Below, piece by piece: positions 33,071-41,864 of a DNA stretch of 64,000 nt. Position numbers and translations under genes: made by a program. The notes under the pieces are model-generated. The model saw only the letters and a program-made list of their open reading frames with translations, was not told the DNA's origin and ran no database searches. The stretch comes from Anaeromassilibacillus sp001305115 (GTDB lineage Bacteria > Bacillota > Clostridia > Oscillospirales > Acutalibacteraceae). Positions within the stretch are counted from its first letter, which is position 1, and each line of letters opens with the position of its first letter. The stretch is from the NCBI GenBank assembly GCA_042854365.1, contig AP031437.1:1860001-1924000 (forward strand), in the 5' to 3' direction.

Positions 33071-33772
33071 ATGGAAGAACAACGAAAAAAGGAACCTAAA
33101 CCTATTTGTACCATATCAGGCACGGTCATTCATGGACGAGGAATTGGGAAATGGATAGGAGCCCCTACTGCAAATTTAAAACTGGAAAATAGATGTGACT
33201 TGCCAGAATCCGGGGTATATATAGCACAAATTCTATGGAACGCCAAACGATACTACGGGATTACTCATATTGGGAAACGCCCCACGGTGGACAACCAAAC
33301 GGATATTTCCATCGAAACACACATCTTAAATTTCGATGGGGATCTATACGGCCAAAAGATAGATGTTCAATTATACCAGCGACTTCGCAGAATACAAAAG
33401 TTCGATGATTTTTCAAGGTTATCTGAACAAATCAAACAGGATTGTCTTTTCGCACAGAGTTTCTGGGAAATTCAGCAAGACGCTATTTCGTTTACTATGG
33501 ACGCCAAAACTCATGATGTAATCATCGACAACCAGAGCATTTATTTATCTGTAAAGGAATTCGATGTCTTATATCTCCTGTATTCCCATCCGAAAGCCGC
33601 ATTTACAAAAGCCCAGATTTATGAATCTGTTTGGCATGAACCGGGCAATTATCGCTGCCATGCTGTAGAAAACACGGTGTTTCAAATTAGGAAACGCCTC
33701 CAACCATATGCAAAAGGGCACGACTTTATAAAAACAGTTGTCGGATTTGGATACCGATACCACGAATCCTAA
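33071..33772 (+). CDS. Riboflavin kinase fused to OmpR-type winged-helix DNA-binding domain
   Basis: 233 residues. Residues 11-125 form a bacterial-type riboflavin kinase domain: GTVIHGRG, the PTAN motif at 32-35, LPESGVY (44-50), YYGITHIGKRPT (61-72), and the presumed catalytic Glu82 in IETHILNFDGDLYG. No FAD synthetase domain is present, unlike RibF. Residues 140-231 form an OmpR/PhoB-type effector domain: LSVKEFDVLYLLYSHPKAAF, recognition helix near HAVENTVFQIRKRLQ (197-211), wing FIKTVVGFGYRYH. There is no receiver domain. ATG at 33071 is 2 bp after ribU. Likely makes FMN and regulates flavin genes; regulation is inference. Base composition here is more A+T-rich than in housekeeping neighbours. 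Confidence 0.92.
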   Translation: MEEQRKKEPKPICTISGTVIHGRGIGKWIGAPTANLKLENRCDLPESGVYIAQILWNAKRYYGITHIGKRPTVDNQTDISIETHILNFDGDLYGQKIDVQLYQRLRRIQKFDDFSRLSEQIKQDCLFAQSFWEIQQDAISFTMDAKTHDVIIDNQSIYLSVKEFDVLYLLYSHPKAAFTKAQIYESVWHEPGNYRCHAVENTVFQIRKRLQPYAKGHDFIKTVVGFGYRYHES

Positions 33773-34243
33773 AAAGATTATCCCACACCATGTATTTCAC
33801 ATGAGCAAACATGTTCCTTGTCCTTAAACGCGCCAAGCCTTGCGAATTCTAATTTTATAGGTATTAAAATTTGGGAATCGTATCGGCTTAGATTTTATGC
33901 AACGGTGCTGTGCTTTTCTTTTCATTGCACGGCATCGTTTCTTTTCAACATTGGATCTTTTCTTTATGTGTACGATTCGACATTGGTAGGCAAAAATACT
34001 GTTCTTTTATCGTCTTTCTTTGCTTCAAACACTTCTAAAGAATCAAAAAACTAGGAATCTTTTCCCTGCTGCAACCGATAGGGCCCGATTCCCATTCAAT
34101 CGTTTGACGATTCCCAATGCATAAGAGAACAAAATTTCTACCAGATTTCGGCAGGTTTTTCACAGAATAAAACCGAACCACCAAAAACAATTCTAGTAAA
34201 ATGGTTATTAACTACTTCCTCTTACCCCGTTATACAAATAGAA
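33773..34243. other. Intergenic region without recognised gene
   Basis: About 470 bp, A+T-rich, between convergent genes. No clear terminator follows the kinase-regulator gene in the first 150 bp. A 78-codon plus-strand frame here lacks an ATG, a ribosome binding site and coding character. Nothing else recognised. Confidence 0.5.
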
Positions 34244-34278
34244 TCCCCTGCAAAGAGAAAAGCTCTCCTTGCAGGGGA
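34244..34278 (-). terminator. Hairpin terminator of the NlpC/P60 gene
   Basis: TCCCCTGCAA (34244-34253) and TTGCAGGGGA (34269-34278), 10-bp stem, with only moderately T-rich sequence after it on the minus strand. Confidence 0.65.
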
Positions 34279-34295
34279 ATGATGTCCTTTTACAT

Positions 34296-34973
34296 TCAAG
34301 CAGTATATGGCTTTTGTTCCACAATCTTACCATCCGCGCCAAATGTATAGGAAATGCCATCAATAATTCGAATGGTATTGATAACATACTGACCGTCTTC
34401 GTAATAGTACTTGTCCCCGTCATATGTAGCCCAACCAGTCGTCGGATATGTAATCTGGGGCAATTTAAACCATTTCGTCCATTTGATATTCTTTCGTCCA
34501 AATACTTCTTCGTACTTCATATCCTCGCCAGAACTCCGATTGTCAATCGCCATGTTGTTGCCAACATAAACGCCCACATGGCCTGGCTGATAGAGAATCA
34601 AACCATGAATTCGTGGAAGGGACGATGGGTCGTTATAGTCAATGTTTCCAGAAACTTCTGCACTCTGCAACATAGCACCGGAGCTTCCTGCGACTGACAT
34701 GGAACCTGGATTCGGATTCTTTCCCTCTCCCTGCCACCAAAGATAGGATTTGATCAAACCGGAACAATCACTTGCTCGTTTATTCCCCACAAACTGTCCG
34801 TAGCAGCCACTGCGGTACTTCCAACCATTCTTGTACGCCAGCAGCACATGATCTGCCAACCCTACACCGGTCTTTTCCTCCGCAGCTTTTGCTGCAACGC
34901 TATGACCAAAAGACACTGTAATGGTCAAAGCTGCAAACAGCAGGGTAAAGAAAAGCAAAAATTTCCGATTCAA
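34296..34973 (-). CDS. Secreted NlpC/P60 peptidoglycan hydrolase with wall-binding repeat
   Basis: 225 residues from a TTG at 34973, six nt after GGAGGGG. Signal peptide (KFLLFFTLLFAALTITVSFGHSVAA in part). The NlpC/P60 catalytic core has Cys70 in ASDCSGLI, His132 in PGHVGVYVG and a following polar residue region (AIDNRSS). Residues about 188-222 (GWATYDGDKYYYEDGQYV ... DGISYTFGADGKIV) look like choline-binding-type cell wall repeats. Predicted to cut stem peptides during growth or germination. Preceded by WalR-type boxes. Confidence 0.9.
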   Translation of the reverse strand: MNRKFLLFFTLLFAALTITVSFGHSVAAKAAEEKTGVGLADHVLLAYKNGWKYRSGCYGQFVGNKRASDCSGLIKSYLWWQGEGKNPNPGSMSVAGSSGAMLQSAEVSGNIDYNDPSSLPRIHGLILYQPGHVGVYVGNNMAIDNRSSGEDMKYEEVFGRKNIKWTKWFKLPQITYPTTGWATYDGDKYYYEDGQYVINTIRIIDGISYTFGADGKIVEQKPYTA

Positions 34974-35045
34974 TGGAAACCCCTCCAATTTTTTACTGTC
35001 TCCCGTGGAAACAGCTTGTCCTTTTTATTCAAATATGTAACAATC

Positions 35046-35083
35046 TTTACATACAAATTACAATCTGTAACAAATTGGTTACA
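35046..35083 (-). promoter_or_regulatory. Two WalR-type boxes upstream of the NlpC/P60 gene
   Basis: Minus strand: TGTAAC-CAATT-TGTTAC (35067-35083) and TGTAAT-TTGTA-TGTAAA (35046-35062). Both match the WalR (YycF) consensus of two TGTWAH hexamers separated by 5 nt. They lie just downstream of the predicted -10 box, which would suit repression; a third half site (TGTTAC) follows. WalR controls wall hydrolases in Firmicutes. Confidence 0.65.
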
Positions 35084-35111
35084 GTATAGCACACATAGCA
35101 TTACATAGCAA
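35083..35111 (-). promoter_or_regulatory. Promoter of the NlpC/P60 gene
   Basis: Minus strand TTGCTA (35106-35111), 17-bp spacer, TATACT (35083-35088); leader of about 100 nt. Confidence 0.7.
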
Positions 35112-35180
35112 CCCTTTTTACGAAAAAAATTACAAATTGTAACCAGTGAAGCTTATAAAATCAAAATAATCGCACAAAAA

Positions 35181-35226
35181 CCGTGCGCAAACAGAGAAAA
35201 ACCCCAGCTGTTTGCGCACGGTTTTT
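35181..35226. terminator. Terminator of murE-murF
   Basis: CCGTGCGCAAACAG (35181-35194) and CTGTTTGCGCACGG (35208-35221): perfect 14-bp stem with T-runs on both sides (TTTTTT plus strand, TTTTTG minus strand). 55 bp past the murF stop. Confidence 0.92.
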
Positions 35227-35275
35227 TAAAATTATAACAAGTTTGTAATTTTTATGTTCCCTCTCGCAAAAGGAC

Positions 35276-36652
35276 TTAACCGATGTGCCCGAGAATTTTT
35301 TTGACAATTTCATCCGTATGCATGCCGCGGGACCCCTTTACCAACACAATATCCCCCCTGCGGAGAATGCTCTTTAGCACCTCAGCGGCCTCCTCATTGG
35401 CATGACACACATGGCAAGGAATCTCCGGCCTGACGGAACGCGCTCCCTCTGCGATCGCCGCTGCACGCTCTCCAACGGTCACAAGGACATCCAAACCGGT
35501 TTTGGCAGCGTATGCGCCCACTTCGAAATGCGCACGGTGTTCCAACTCCCCCAGTTCCAGCATATCCGCCAAAACCGCTAAACAGCGTCCATCCTGCTCT
35601 CGAAGGGATTCCAACATATCCAAGCTGCTTTTAATTGCATCCGGGCTGGCATTGTAGGAATCATCGACCACAGTAATCCCATTATGGCGGTGCAATTGTT
35701 GCCTCATAGCCAAAGGCTGGTATTCCTGGAGTGCCTTTGCAGCTTTCCCAAGATCAACTCCAAGTGAATGGGAAACCGCGAGGCTGGCTAATGCATTTGT
35801 TACATTGTGAAGTCCCAGAACAGGGAGTTCTACCTCCTGCTCAACTCCTTTTGCGCGGAAAACAAAATGAATTCCGTTCGGATGAAATGCGATTTTCTCG
35901 GCCCGATAATCGCACCACGGCTGCATACCAAAATATTGTGTTCTTACCCGAAGCTTTCCGCGGAGATTTGCCAACAATGGATCATCGCCATTCAAAAATA
36001 GGATGGAGTCCTCCCGAAAACGATCGATGATATGCAGCTTTTCTCCCAAAATATTCTGTTGTGTTTTCAGCTGTTGAATATGAGAGATTCCGATGTTGGT
36101 GATAACCGCATAATCGGGTGCGGCAATTTCCGCCAAACGGCTCATCTCGCCAAAGTCGCTCATTCCCATTTCCACCACGGCTGCTTCGTGTTCGGGTCCA
36201 AGTCGGAAAATCGTCAATGGCAATCCTACTTGACTGTTGTGATTCCCCTCGGTCCGCATGACATTCTTCTCCGCGGAAAGTGCTAACGCGATCATTTCCT
36301 TGGTTGTTGTCTTACCGACGCTTCCTGTCACCCCCACCACGGGAATCGAAAATCGCGCGCGATGTGCTGTAGCAATCAACTGCAAAGCGGAAAGGGTGCT
36401 CGGCACACGAATCCACGCATTGGAATCCTTCATCTCCGTATGTTCTTCTGTCAACGTTGCCACTGCGCCTGCAGCAAAGGTAGCAGTGATGTACGCATGC
36501 GCATCTGTCCGTTCCCCCTTGATGGGAACGAATAGTGCACCCGGCTCGATTTTCCGGCTGTCTGTACTCACAGAAGTGACCACTGCCTCTGGGTCTCCGC
36601 ACAGGAGCTTTCCTCCACAGGCCCTTCGAATCTCCCCTACTGTCATCTTCAT
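35276..36652 (-). CDS. murF: UDP-MurNAc-tripeptide:D-Ala-D-Ala ligase
   Basis: Adds D-Ala-D-Ala to the UDP-MurNAc-tripeptide, the last cytoplasmic peptide step. 458 residues from ATG at 36652, nine nt after AAAAGGAGG. Mur ligase N-domain (DSRKIEPGALFVPIKGERTD), ATP loop GVTGSVGKTTT (107-117), EGNHNSQVGLPL, then DDSYNASPDAI in the C-terminal domain. Lies 47 bp downstream of murE. Confidence 0.96.
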   Translation of the reverse strand: MKMTVGEIRRACGGKLLCGDPEAVVTSVSTDSRKIEPGALFVPIKGERTDAHAYITATFAAGAVATLTEEHTEMKDSNAWIRVPSTLSALQLIATAHRARFSIPVVGVTGSVGKTTTKEMIALALSAEKNVMRTEGNHNSQVGLPLTIFRLGPEHEAAVVEMGMSDFGEMSRLAEIAAPDYAVITNIGISHIQQLKTQQNILGEKLHIIDRFREDSILFLNGDDPLLANLRGKLRVRTQYFGMQPWCDYRAEKIAFHPNGIHFVFRAKGVEQEVELPVLGLHNVTNALASLAVSHSLGVDLGKAAKALQEYQPLAMRQQLHRHNGITVVDDSYNASPDAIKSSLDMLESLREQDGRCLAVLADMLELGELEHRAHFEVGAYAAKTGLDVLVTVGERAAAIAEGARSVRPEIPCHVCHANEEAAEVLKSILRRGDIVLVKGSRGMHTDEIVKKILGHIG

Positions 36653-36699
36653 ATTTCTCTGCCTCCTTTTCTGTTCCATATTTGAGAGACTGTTGGCTT

Positions 36700-38160
36700 T
36701 TAAGCTAACCCCTCTTCTTTTAAAATATCCGCGACAACCTCGCGTTCGTCTAGATGGTACTTCACGCCCTTGATCTCCTGGTAATCCTCATGCCCTTTGC
36801 CAGCCAGGACAATGATATCTCCTTCCTGCGCATGATCCATACAATATTGAATGGCCTGCTTCCGATCTGGGATGACAATATATTTACCGTTTGTTCGATG
36901 CAATCCCACCTCGATGTCTGCGATAATATCCATCACATCTTCAAAGCGGGAATTGTCGGCCGTCACAACGGAAAGATCCGCCAACCTTCCACTGACCTCC
37001 CCCATCTCATAGCGCCGGGAACGCGCCCGGTTACCACCAGCGCCAAACAGGCAAATTAAACGGTTCGGGTGGTATTCTCGCAGCGTCTCCAAAATATTCT
37101 CCATGCTGACTGCATTGTGCGCATAGTCGATCAACAGCGTATAGTTCCCCGGCACTTTTACCGGCTCCACACGTCCCTTGACCCTCACTGCATTCAAACC
37201 GCGCCGGATATTTTCCTCGGTCACGCCAAAGTGGCGGCAAACCGCAATGGCCGCCAAGGCATTGTAGACACTAAAATGTCCGGGAATATCAACGTCTACG
37301 CCAAACGAATAAGGCCCCTCCAATTCAAAATGCACGCCCAGATACCCCGGTCGGGAGAGCAGACGTTCCTCTTTTGCGCGCAATTGTGCTTCTTCATGGA
37401 ACCCATAGGTCTCTAACTGGCAGGTATGTCCCTCCGTGATTGCCTGCCAATTTTCATCGTCCATGTTTACAATTCCCAATTCGCACTGCCGAAACAGGAG
37501 AGCCTTGCATGCACGATACTCTTCCAACGATTTGTGCTCATTTCCTCCGATATGATCCGGAGAAAAATTGGTAAACAATCCAATCGCAAATGTAAAACCT
37601 GAAACACGATGGTCGCGCAACCCAATGGAGGAAGCCTCGATCACCGCCGCCTGGCAGCCCTCGTCTGCCATTTCCCGCAGTGATCGCTGTACCTCATACG
37701 ATTCCGGAGTTGTATTTTCTGTTTTGATGATCTTCTCACCAATTACCGTGCCGATTGTACCGATCAAGCCCGTTTTAATCCCTGCATCCTCCAAAATAGA
37801 GCGAATCATGTAAGAAGTCGTGGTTTTCCCTTTGGTGCCTGTAAGGCCTACCACACGTAAATCCTTGGCGGGATGTCCAAAATACGCTGCTGAGAGGACA
37901 GCAAGTGCATAACGGGTATCCGCTACCAACACGACGGTCACTCCCTCAACCTCGACCGCATGCTGGGCGATGACCGCCACTGCGCCCGCTTCTACAGCCT
38001 GTTTGGCATAAAGGTGTCCATCTACGTTGGCTCCACACAAACAGACAAACGCACAGCCGGGCTTGACCTTGCGTGAATCATAGACCAAATCCGCGATTTC
38101 CTTTTCAGTACTCCCGGTCGCTTGATACTCCAGTCCTTCCAGCAAATCTTTTAACAGCAT
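36700..38160 (-). CDS. murE: UDP-MurNAc-L-Ala-D-Glu:amino acid ligase
   Basis: Adds the third amino acid of the stem peptide. 486 residues from ATG at 38160 after GGAGAAACGAT. ATP loop GLTGTKGKTTT (105-115), NTTPES, IEASSIGL. The amino-acid selectivity motif, usually DNPR for meso-diaminopimelate enzymes, reads DNSRFE; the Arg that contacts the extra carboxylate is kept, so diaminopimelate use is likely but the Pro-to-Ser change is noted. First gene of the murEF pair. Confidence 0.95.
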   Translation of the reverse strand: MLLKDLLEGLEYQATGSTEKEIADLVYDSRKVKPGCAFVCLCGANVDGHLYAKQAVEAGAVAVIAQHAVEVEGVTVVLVADTRYALAVLSAAYFGHPAKDLRVVGLTGTKGKTTTSYMIRSILEDAGIKTGLIGTIGTVIGEKIIKTENTTPESYEVQRSLREMADEGCQAAVIEASSIGLRDHRVSGFTFAIGLFTNFSPDHIGGNEHKSLEEYRACKALLFRQCELGIVNMDDENWQAITEGHTCQLETYGFHEEAQLRAKEERLLSRPGYLGVHFELEGPYSFGVDVDIPGHFSVYNALAAIAVCRHFGVTEENIRRGLNAVRVKGRVEPVKVPGNYTLLIDYAHNAVSMENILETLREYHPNRLICLFGAGGNRARSRRYEMGEVSGRLADLSVVTADNSRFEDVMDIIADIEVGLHRTNGKYIVIPDRKQAIQYCMDHAQEGDIIVLAGKGHEDYQEIKGVKYHLDEREVVADILKEEGLA

Positions 38161-38230
38161 ATCGTTTCTCCGATGCGCCAACCAGGCGCTCCTTTCTGCA
38201 CAAAATTGCTTCGATTCAAAACAGTTATGT

Positions 38231-39427
38231 TTATTCTATACTCAATAAGGAATATACCTTTTCTATTTCATTTTCATTCGTGAAGTCCTCCGCTGCAAGG
38301 GCATTGTGGAATTCTTTTCGCAACGCGGAATCCGTTAAGAGCTTTTCAAGCCCCTCTGCAATCCCTTCCGGCGTCATAGGGACAATCAATCCATTCTTTC
38401 CGGAGGTCACTTGATCCGCTGCTGTGGAGAAGTCTGTTAATAAAATGGGTTTACAAAGCACCATGGCTTCATCCACTGCGATCGATTTTCCTTCAAAGCG
38501 CGACGGCTGTAAGTATACCTCACACGCGCGCAAAAAGGGATATGGATTGGCCTGTTCTCCCAAAAAACAAACATTCTGTTCGATTCCCAGTGAACGCGCC
38601 TGCTCTTTCAAAGATTCCTCCTCTGGACCGACACCAATGATATACCAGCGGAACTTCAATCCTTTTTCTCGAAGAGCCGCTATCGCAGGCAGGGCCAGGT
38701 CCAACCCTTTCTGCGTAGAAAGCCGCGCAATCGTCAACACCCGGCTTCCTTGGAAGCCGTCCTTGAAATTCGCTGGCTCCTCCGCCATTTTCCGCAAAAA
38801 ACGCGCCGAAATAATATTATAGATCACATGAAACTTTTCCTGAAATTCTGGAAAATTGTCCTCTAAAGCGGCCTTACATCCCTCTGACACCGTGCAAAGA
38901 GCGTCCAGTTGCTTTACATAGGGACGGTCAAAATCCTGATTTAAGCCCATCGCATTGTAATCCCCATGAATAAACCCGATCTTCCTCTTTGCCTTAACTT
39001 TTGTAACGGCATAATAGATCGGCTGTCCCTCCATAAAGGCAACAACTGCATCGTATTCCTTCTGAGCGGAATGTACAAAGTGCTTCTCAATCTTCCACAT
39101 GCGCACCAGACGGTCTCCCATTCCTCCGGGAGTTTTCCCCGCGAAGGTCACCAACAGCCGGCAGATTGCTACAAGCGGATGGCCCTTTCTCAAAAGGGCG
39201 GTCAGCGCTTGGCGGATATTCAACTTATATTCCGCAGGGAACAAGGGCGGCAATAAATGCACCTGAGAAGGCACACGCTCCAGAAAAAGGCCCTCGTTGG
39301 CGAAAAGCTGCAAATCAACCTCGTACTTTGCAAAATCGAACAGGGAGAGCAAAGTCACCAAGCTTTTTTCAATCCCGCCGCTGTGCAGACTGTAGTTGAT
39401 AAAAAGCACCTGCTTTTTCCGGGACAT
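38231..39427 (-). CDS. Glycosyltransferase family 4
   Basis: 398 residues, GT-B fold: N-terminal LFINYSLHSGGIEKSLVTLL, C-terminal VLTIARLSTQKGLDLALPA, and nucleotide-sugar site SRFEGKSIAVDEAMVLCKPI (the EX7E-like region). No membrane helix. Probably transfers a hexose in synthesis of a wall or surface polysaccharide. Last of three minus-strand transferase genes; donor and acceptor unknown. ATG follows GAAGGAGGGAACGAC. Confidence 0.92.
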   Translation of the reverse strand: MSRKKQVLFINYSLHSGGIEKSLVTLLSLFDFAKYEVDLQLFANEGLFLERVPSQVHLLPPLFPAEYKLNIRQALTALLRKGHPLVAICRLLVTFAGKTPGGMGDRLVRMWKIEKHFVHSAQKEYDAVVAFMEGQPIYYAVTKVKAKRKIGFIHGDYNAMGLNQDFDRPYVKQLDALCTVSEGCKAALEDNFPEFQEKFHVIYNIISARFLRKMAEEPANFKDGFQGSRVLTIARLSTQKGLDLALPAIAALREKGLKFRWYIIGVGPEEESLKEQARSLGIEQNVCFLGEQANPYPFLRACEVYLQPSRFEGKSIAVDEAMVLCKPILLTDFSTAADQVTSGKNGLIVPMTPEGIAEGLEKLLTDSALRKEFHNALAAEDFTNENEIEKVYSLLSIE

Positions 39428-39444
39428 GTCGTTCCCTCCTTCGG

Positions 39445-40509
39445 TTATTTTTTTTGCGTATCACGGAACAGCATATGGGTATAAAACCGATAAAAGGCAT
39501 AGACAACGGCTGGATTCCCCGTACGAATCACCCGCAGGAGCAACCGGTCTGACCGGTTCCCTTCCGCGAGATAATTGGAAGCCGCCGCCTCCTTGAGCAG
39601 CGGTGTATTCAATATCTCTTGGACCTCTGCCTTACGCTGCTTGGAATCCGCAGGGTTATGCGGACTAAAACAATTTACCAGTGCCGAGTGTGCTGCATTC
39701 CGAAGCAACCAGGCCAAGTGGCGCTCTCGATATTGCTCATACAACTTTTGCTTTTTCAGGAACTTCTGTACCAGCTGAAAACACTTGGTCAACATTTCCA
39801 TCTTATGAGGGCGATAGCGGGTGCTGAGCGATACCGGATTATAGCGATAATGATAATAGGCGCCCTTCGCAAACACAATCTTCTCAGCCAACGCATGCGC
39901 CATAATCGATACGGGCAAGTCCTCCAACATGACCTCCTGCTCATTGGGATACAACAGATGGTTCTCGACAAACCACTCTCGCCGGTACAATCGACGCCAA
40001 GCACATCCTAACATCTCTGTTGTGCGCCAAGGGCTCCCACTCACCGAAGGACCGATCAATTCTTCCAGCAGCGCTCGATTGCGCTCTTCGTCCGATCCAG
40101 AAGCCTGTAGCGGAACACTGCAAGCACGGCTTTCCCCGTCAATTAAGTTCTCACGCATGTAATTAAAGACTACCAAGTCCGCCGAATGCTCCTTTGCTGC
40201 CGCATAGACGGTTTCCAGCATTTCCGGGTCCACCCAATCGTCCGAATCTACAAAAGCAAGGTATTCTCCCGTCGCACGGGCTACCCCGTAGTTGCGGGTA
40301 TCTCCCAACCCGCCGTGAGGTTTATCCAGCACCCGTACCCGTGCATCATTCTCATAGGAACGGGCGATTTCCAACGATCCATCCGTAGATGCATCGTTTA
40401 TCAACAATACTTCTATATCCTCCAATGTTTGGGACAAAATACTCTTTACACACTGGTCCAAGTATGCTTCTACATTATAAACCGGTACAATCACACTGAC
40501 TTTCGGCAA
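39445..40509 (-). CDS. Glycosyltransferase family 2
   Basis: 354 residues. GT-A fold with VSVIVPVYNVEAYLDQCV, NDASTDGS, and the metal-binding DSDDW (DXD). A C-terminal helical region follows, with many Arg/Lys. The start is TTG at 40509 preceded by AGGAGGGCTTTTAT. Second of the three-gene minus-strand run, 17 bp before the family 4 gene. Confidence 0.93.
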   Translation of the reverse strand: MPKVSVIVPVYNVEAYLDQCVKSILSQTLEDIEVLLINDASTDGSLEIARSYENDARVRVLDKPHGGLGDTRNYGVARATGEYLAFVDSDDWVDPEMLETVYAAAKEHSADLVVFNYMRENLIDGESRACSVPLQASGSDEERNRALLEELIGPSVSGSPWRTTEMLGCAWRRLYRREWFVENHLLYPNEQEVMLEDLPVSIMAHALAEKIVFAKGAYYHYRYNPVSLSTRYRPHKMEMLTKCFQLVQKFLKKQKLYEQYRERHLAWLLRNAAHSALVNCFSPHNPADSKQRKAEVQEILNTPLLKEAAASNYLAEGNRSDRLLLRVIRTGNPAVVYAFYRFYTHMLFRDTQKK

Positions 40510-40533
40510 ATAAAAGCCCTCCTTTCCGCCTTC

Positions 40534-41688
40534 TTAAACACCAAGAAATACAAGGATGCGCTGCATCATTGCCTTCCAATCGTATTGTTCTTCTGCAAAC
40601 GTACGCTCTTGTACGCTACAATCCGGCTGTCTACGGCAGCGCTCAACAAATGCGATCAACCGTTCCATATCTACAGGAGTATCGTCATTGGGCACTCGGA
40701 GAGCGAAAGGTTCCTTTCCAGTAAGACTGTCATCGTCGTATGCATAGAGAAACGGCAGGCCTGCAGCCGCATATTCACGCGCTTTCAAGGAGGAACAACG
40801 TGTCAGACCTCGCCGAAAACATCCCAGCGTAGAAATTCCCACATCCGCTGTGCGGTACGTGCGGTTGAGCGCATCACCTGTTTGAAAACCCGGACAAAGC
40901 ACCTCTTTCTCCAAGCCCAGGGACTTTACCTGCGCCAAAAAATCCGGCATTTCCGTGCGGTCTCCCCCCACCAGAACAAAGCGCAATGGATGCCGCCCGC
41001 CTGCCTGCCGGTACGCCTGCATTCCCCGTAAAATACGGTCATACCCTTGCCACCACAGGGTGCCTGCCACCCCCAACATGGTGATAGGTTCCCCTTCCTG
41101 CTTTGGGGGAACAACCGGTATCGTATCCGTATCAATACCATTGTCCGCATTGATCGCTTTTACACCGAAAAAGTAGTCCGCATGATTTCCATAGAGCACA
41201 ACGCCATTGACCAATCCCTTCAAAGATCCCCCTGATAGGCGGTCCCCCGCTATGTTGGCAGCAATCTTTGCTGCAGTTACTGCTCGGGCCTTTAGCCCCT
41301 CTGCGTATTGGAGGTTTCGTGCGTAATCCTTTAAATAAGGGTAATTGGGTATTTCTATTCCAATATGTCGCGTTCCCGCTCGTTTGGCTGCTCGGCATAA
41401 ACGAATCGCATCAAAACTGATTCGGTCCAAACGAATATATAGCACATCAAAGCGATGCGAAGCCACATAGTCGGTTGCAATCTGGAAAAACTGTTTCATC
41501 ACACGGCCTTGCCCAATCTGTACCTCGCAGCTGTCTGCGCCATAAAAACAAAACGTTCTTCCATTCCACAATGTGTAGGTCACATGATAACCTAACTTTT
41601 GAAATGCAGACGCCTGCCCGCGAATTTTTCGGGTAACGCCCAGATAAAGCGGTGCATCTTCCTGAAATGTGAGATACAGTAAGTTCAT
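40534..41688 (-). CDS. Glycosyltransferase, GT4-like
   Basis: 384 residues from ATG at 41688. N-terminal LLYLTFQEDAPLYLGVTRKI, a Rossmann-like middle segment with FDVLYIRLDRISFDAIRL, and a C-terminal domain with GVAGTLWWQGYDRILRGMQ and SSLKAREYAAAGLPFLYAYD, the expected sugar-nucleotide binding region. First gene of the run; its promoter lies back to back with that of a plus-strand transferase. Confidence 0.88.
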   Translation of the reverse strand: MNLLYLTFQEDAPLYLGVTRKIRGQASAFQKLGYHVTYTLWNGRTFCFYGADSCEVQIGQGRVMKQFFQIATDYVASHRFDVLYIRLDRISFDAIRLCRAAKRAGTRHIGIEIPNYPYLKDYARNLQYAEGLKARAVTAAKIAANIAGDRLSGGSLKGLVNGVVLYGNHADYFFGVKAINADNGIDTDTIPVVPPKQEGEPITMLGVAGTLWWQGYDRILRGMQAYRQAGGRHPLRFVLVGGDRTEMPDFLAQVKSLGLEKEVLCPGFQTGDALNRTYRTADVGISTLGCFRRGLTRCSSLKAREYAAAGLPFLYAYDDDSLTGKEPFALRVPNDDTPVDMERLIAFVERCRRQPDCSVQERTFAEEQYDWKAMMQRILVFLGV

Positions 41689-41750
41689 CGATGGCAAAGC
41701 CTCCTTTCTAGGGGACAGTCCCCTCTCTATTTTCCTTTTTAATTGTACAA

Positions 41751-41779
41751 ATTATACCATCCTCCCCCAGAGAGGGCAA
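41751..41779 (-). promoter_or_regulatory. Promoter of the minus-strand glycosyltransferase operon
   Basis: Minus strand TTGCCC (41774-41779), 17-bp spacer ending TGG, TATAAT (41751-41756). Confidence 0.75.
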
Positions 41780-41802
41780 GTAGAATCTAACCGCACTGGC
41801 GG

Positions 41803-41831
41803 TTGAAATGCATGGGGCGGTATGTTATCCT
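41803..41831 (+). promoter_or_regulatory. Promoter of the plus-strand glycosyltransferase
   Basis: TTGAAA (41803-41808), 17-bp spacer ending TGT, TATCCT (41826-41831). Divergent from the minus-strand promoter; the two -35 boxes are 23 bp apart, so a shared regulator is possible. Confidence 0.7.
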
Positions 41832-41864
41832 AAACTTGCACACATCTTGATTGGAGGCATTTTC

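Noticed and set aside
33818..34054. 78-codon plus-strand frame after the kinase-regulator gene
   Set aside because: Non-ATG start, no ribosome binding site, hydrophobic low-information composition in A+T-rich spacer.
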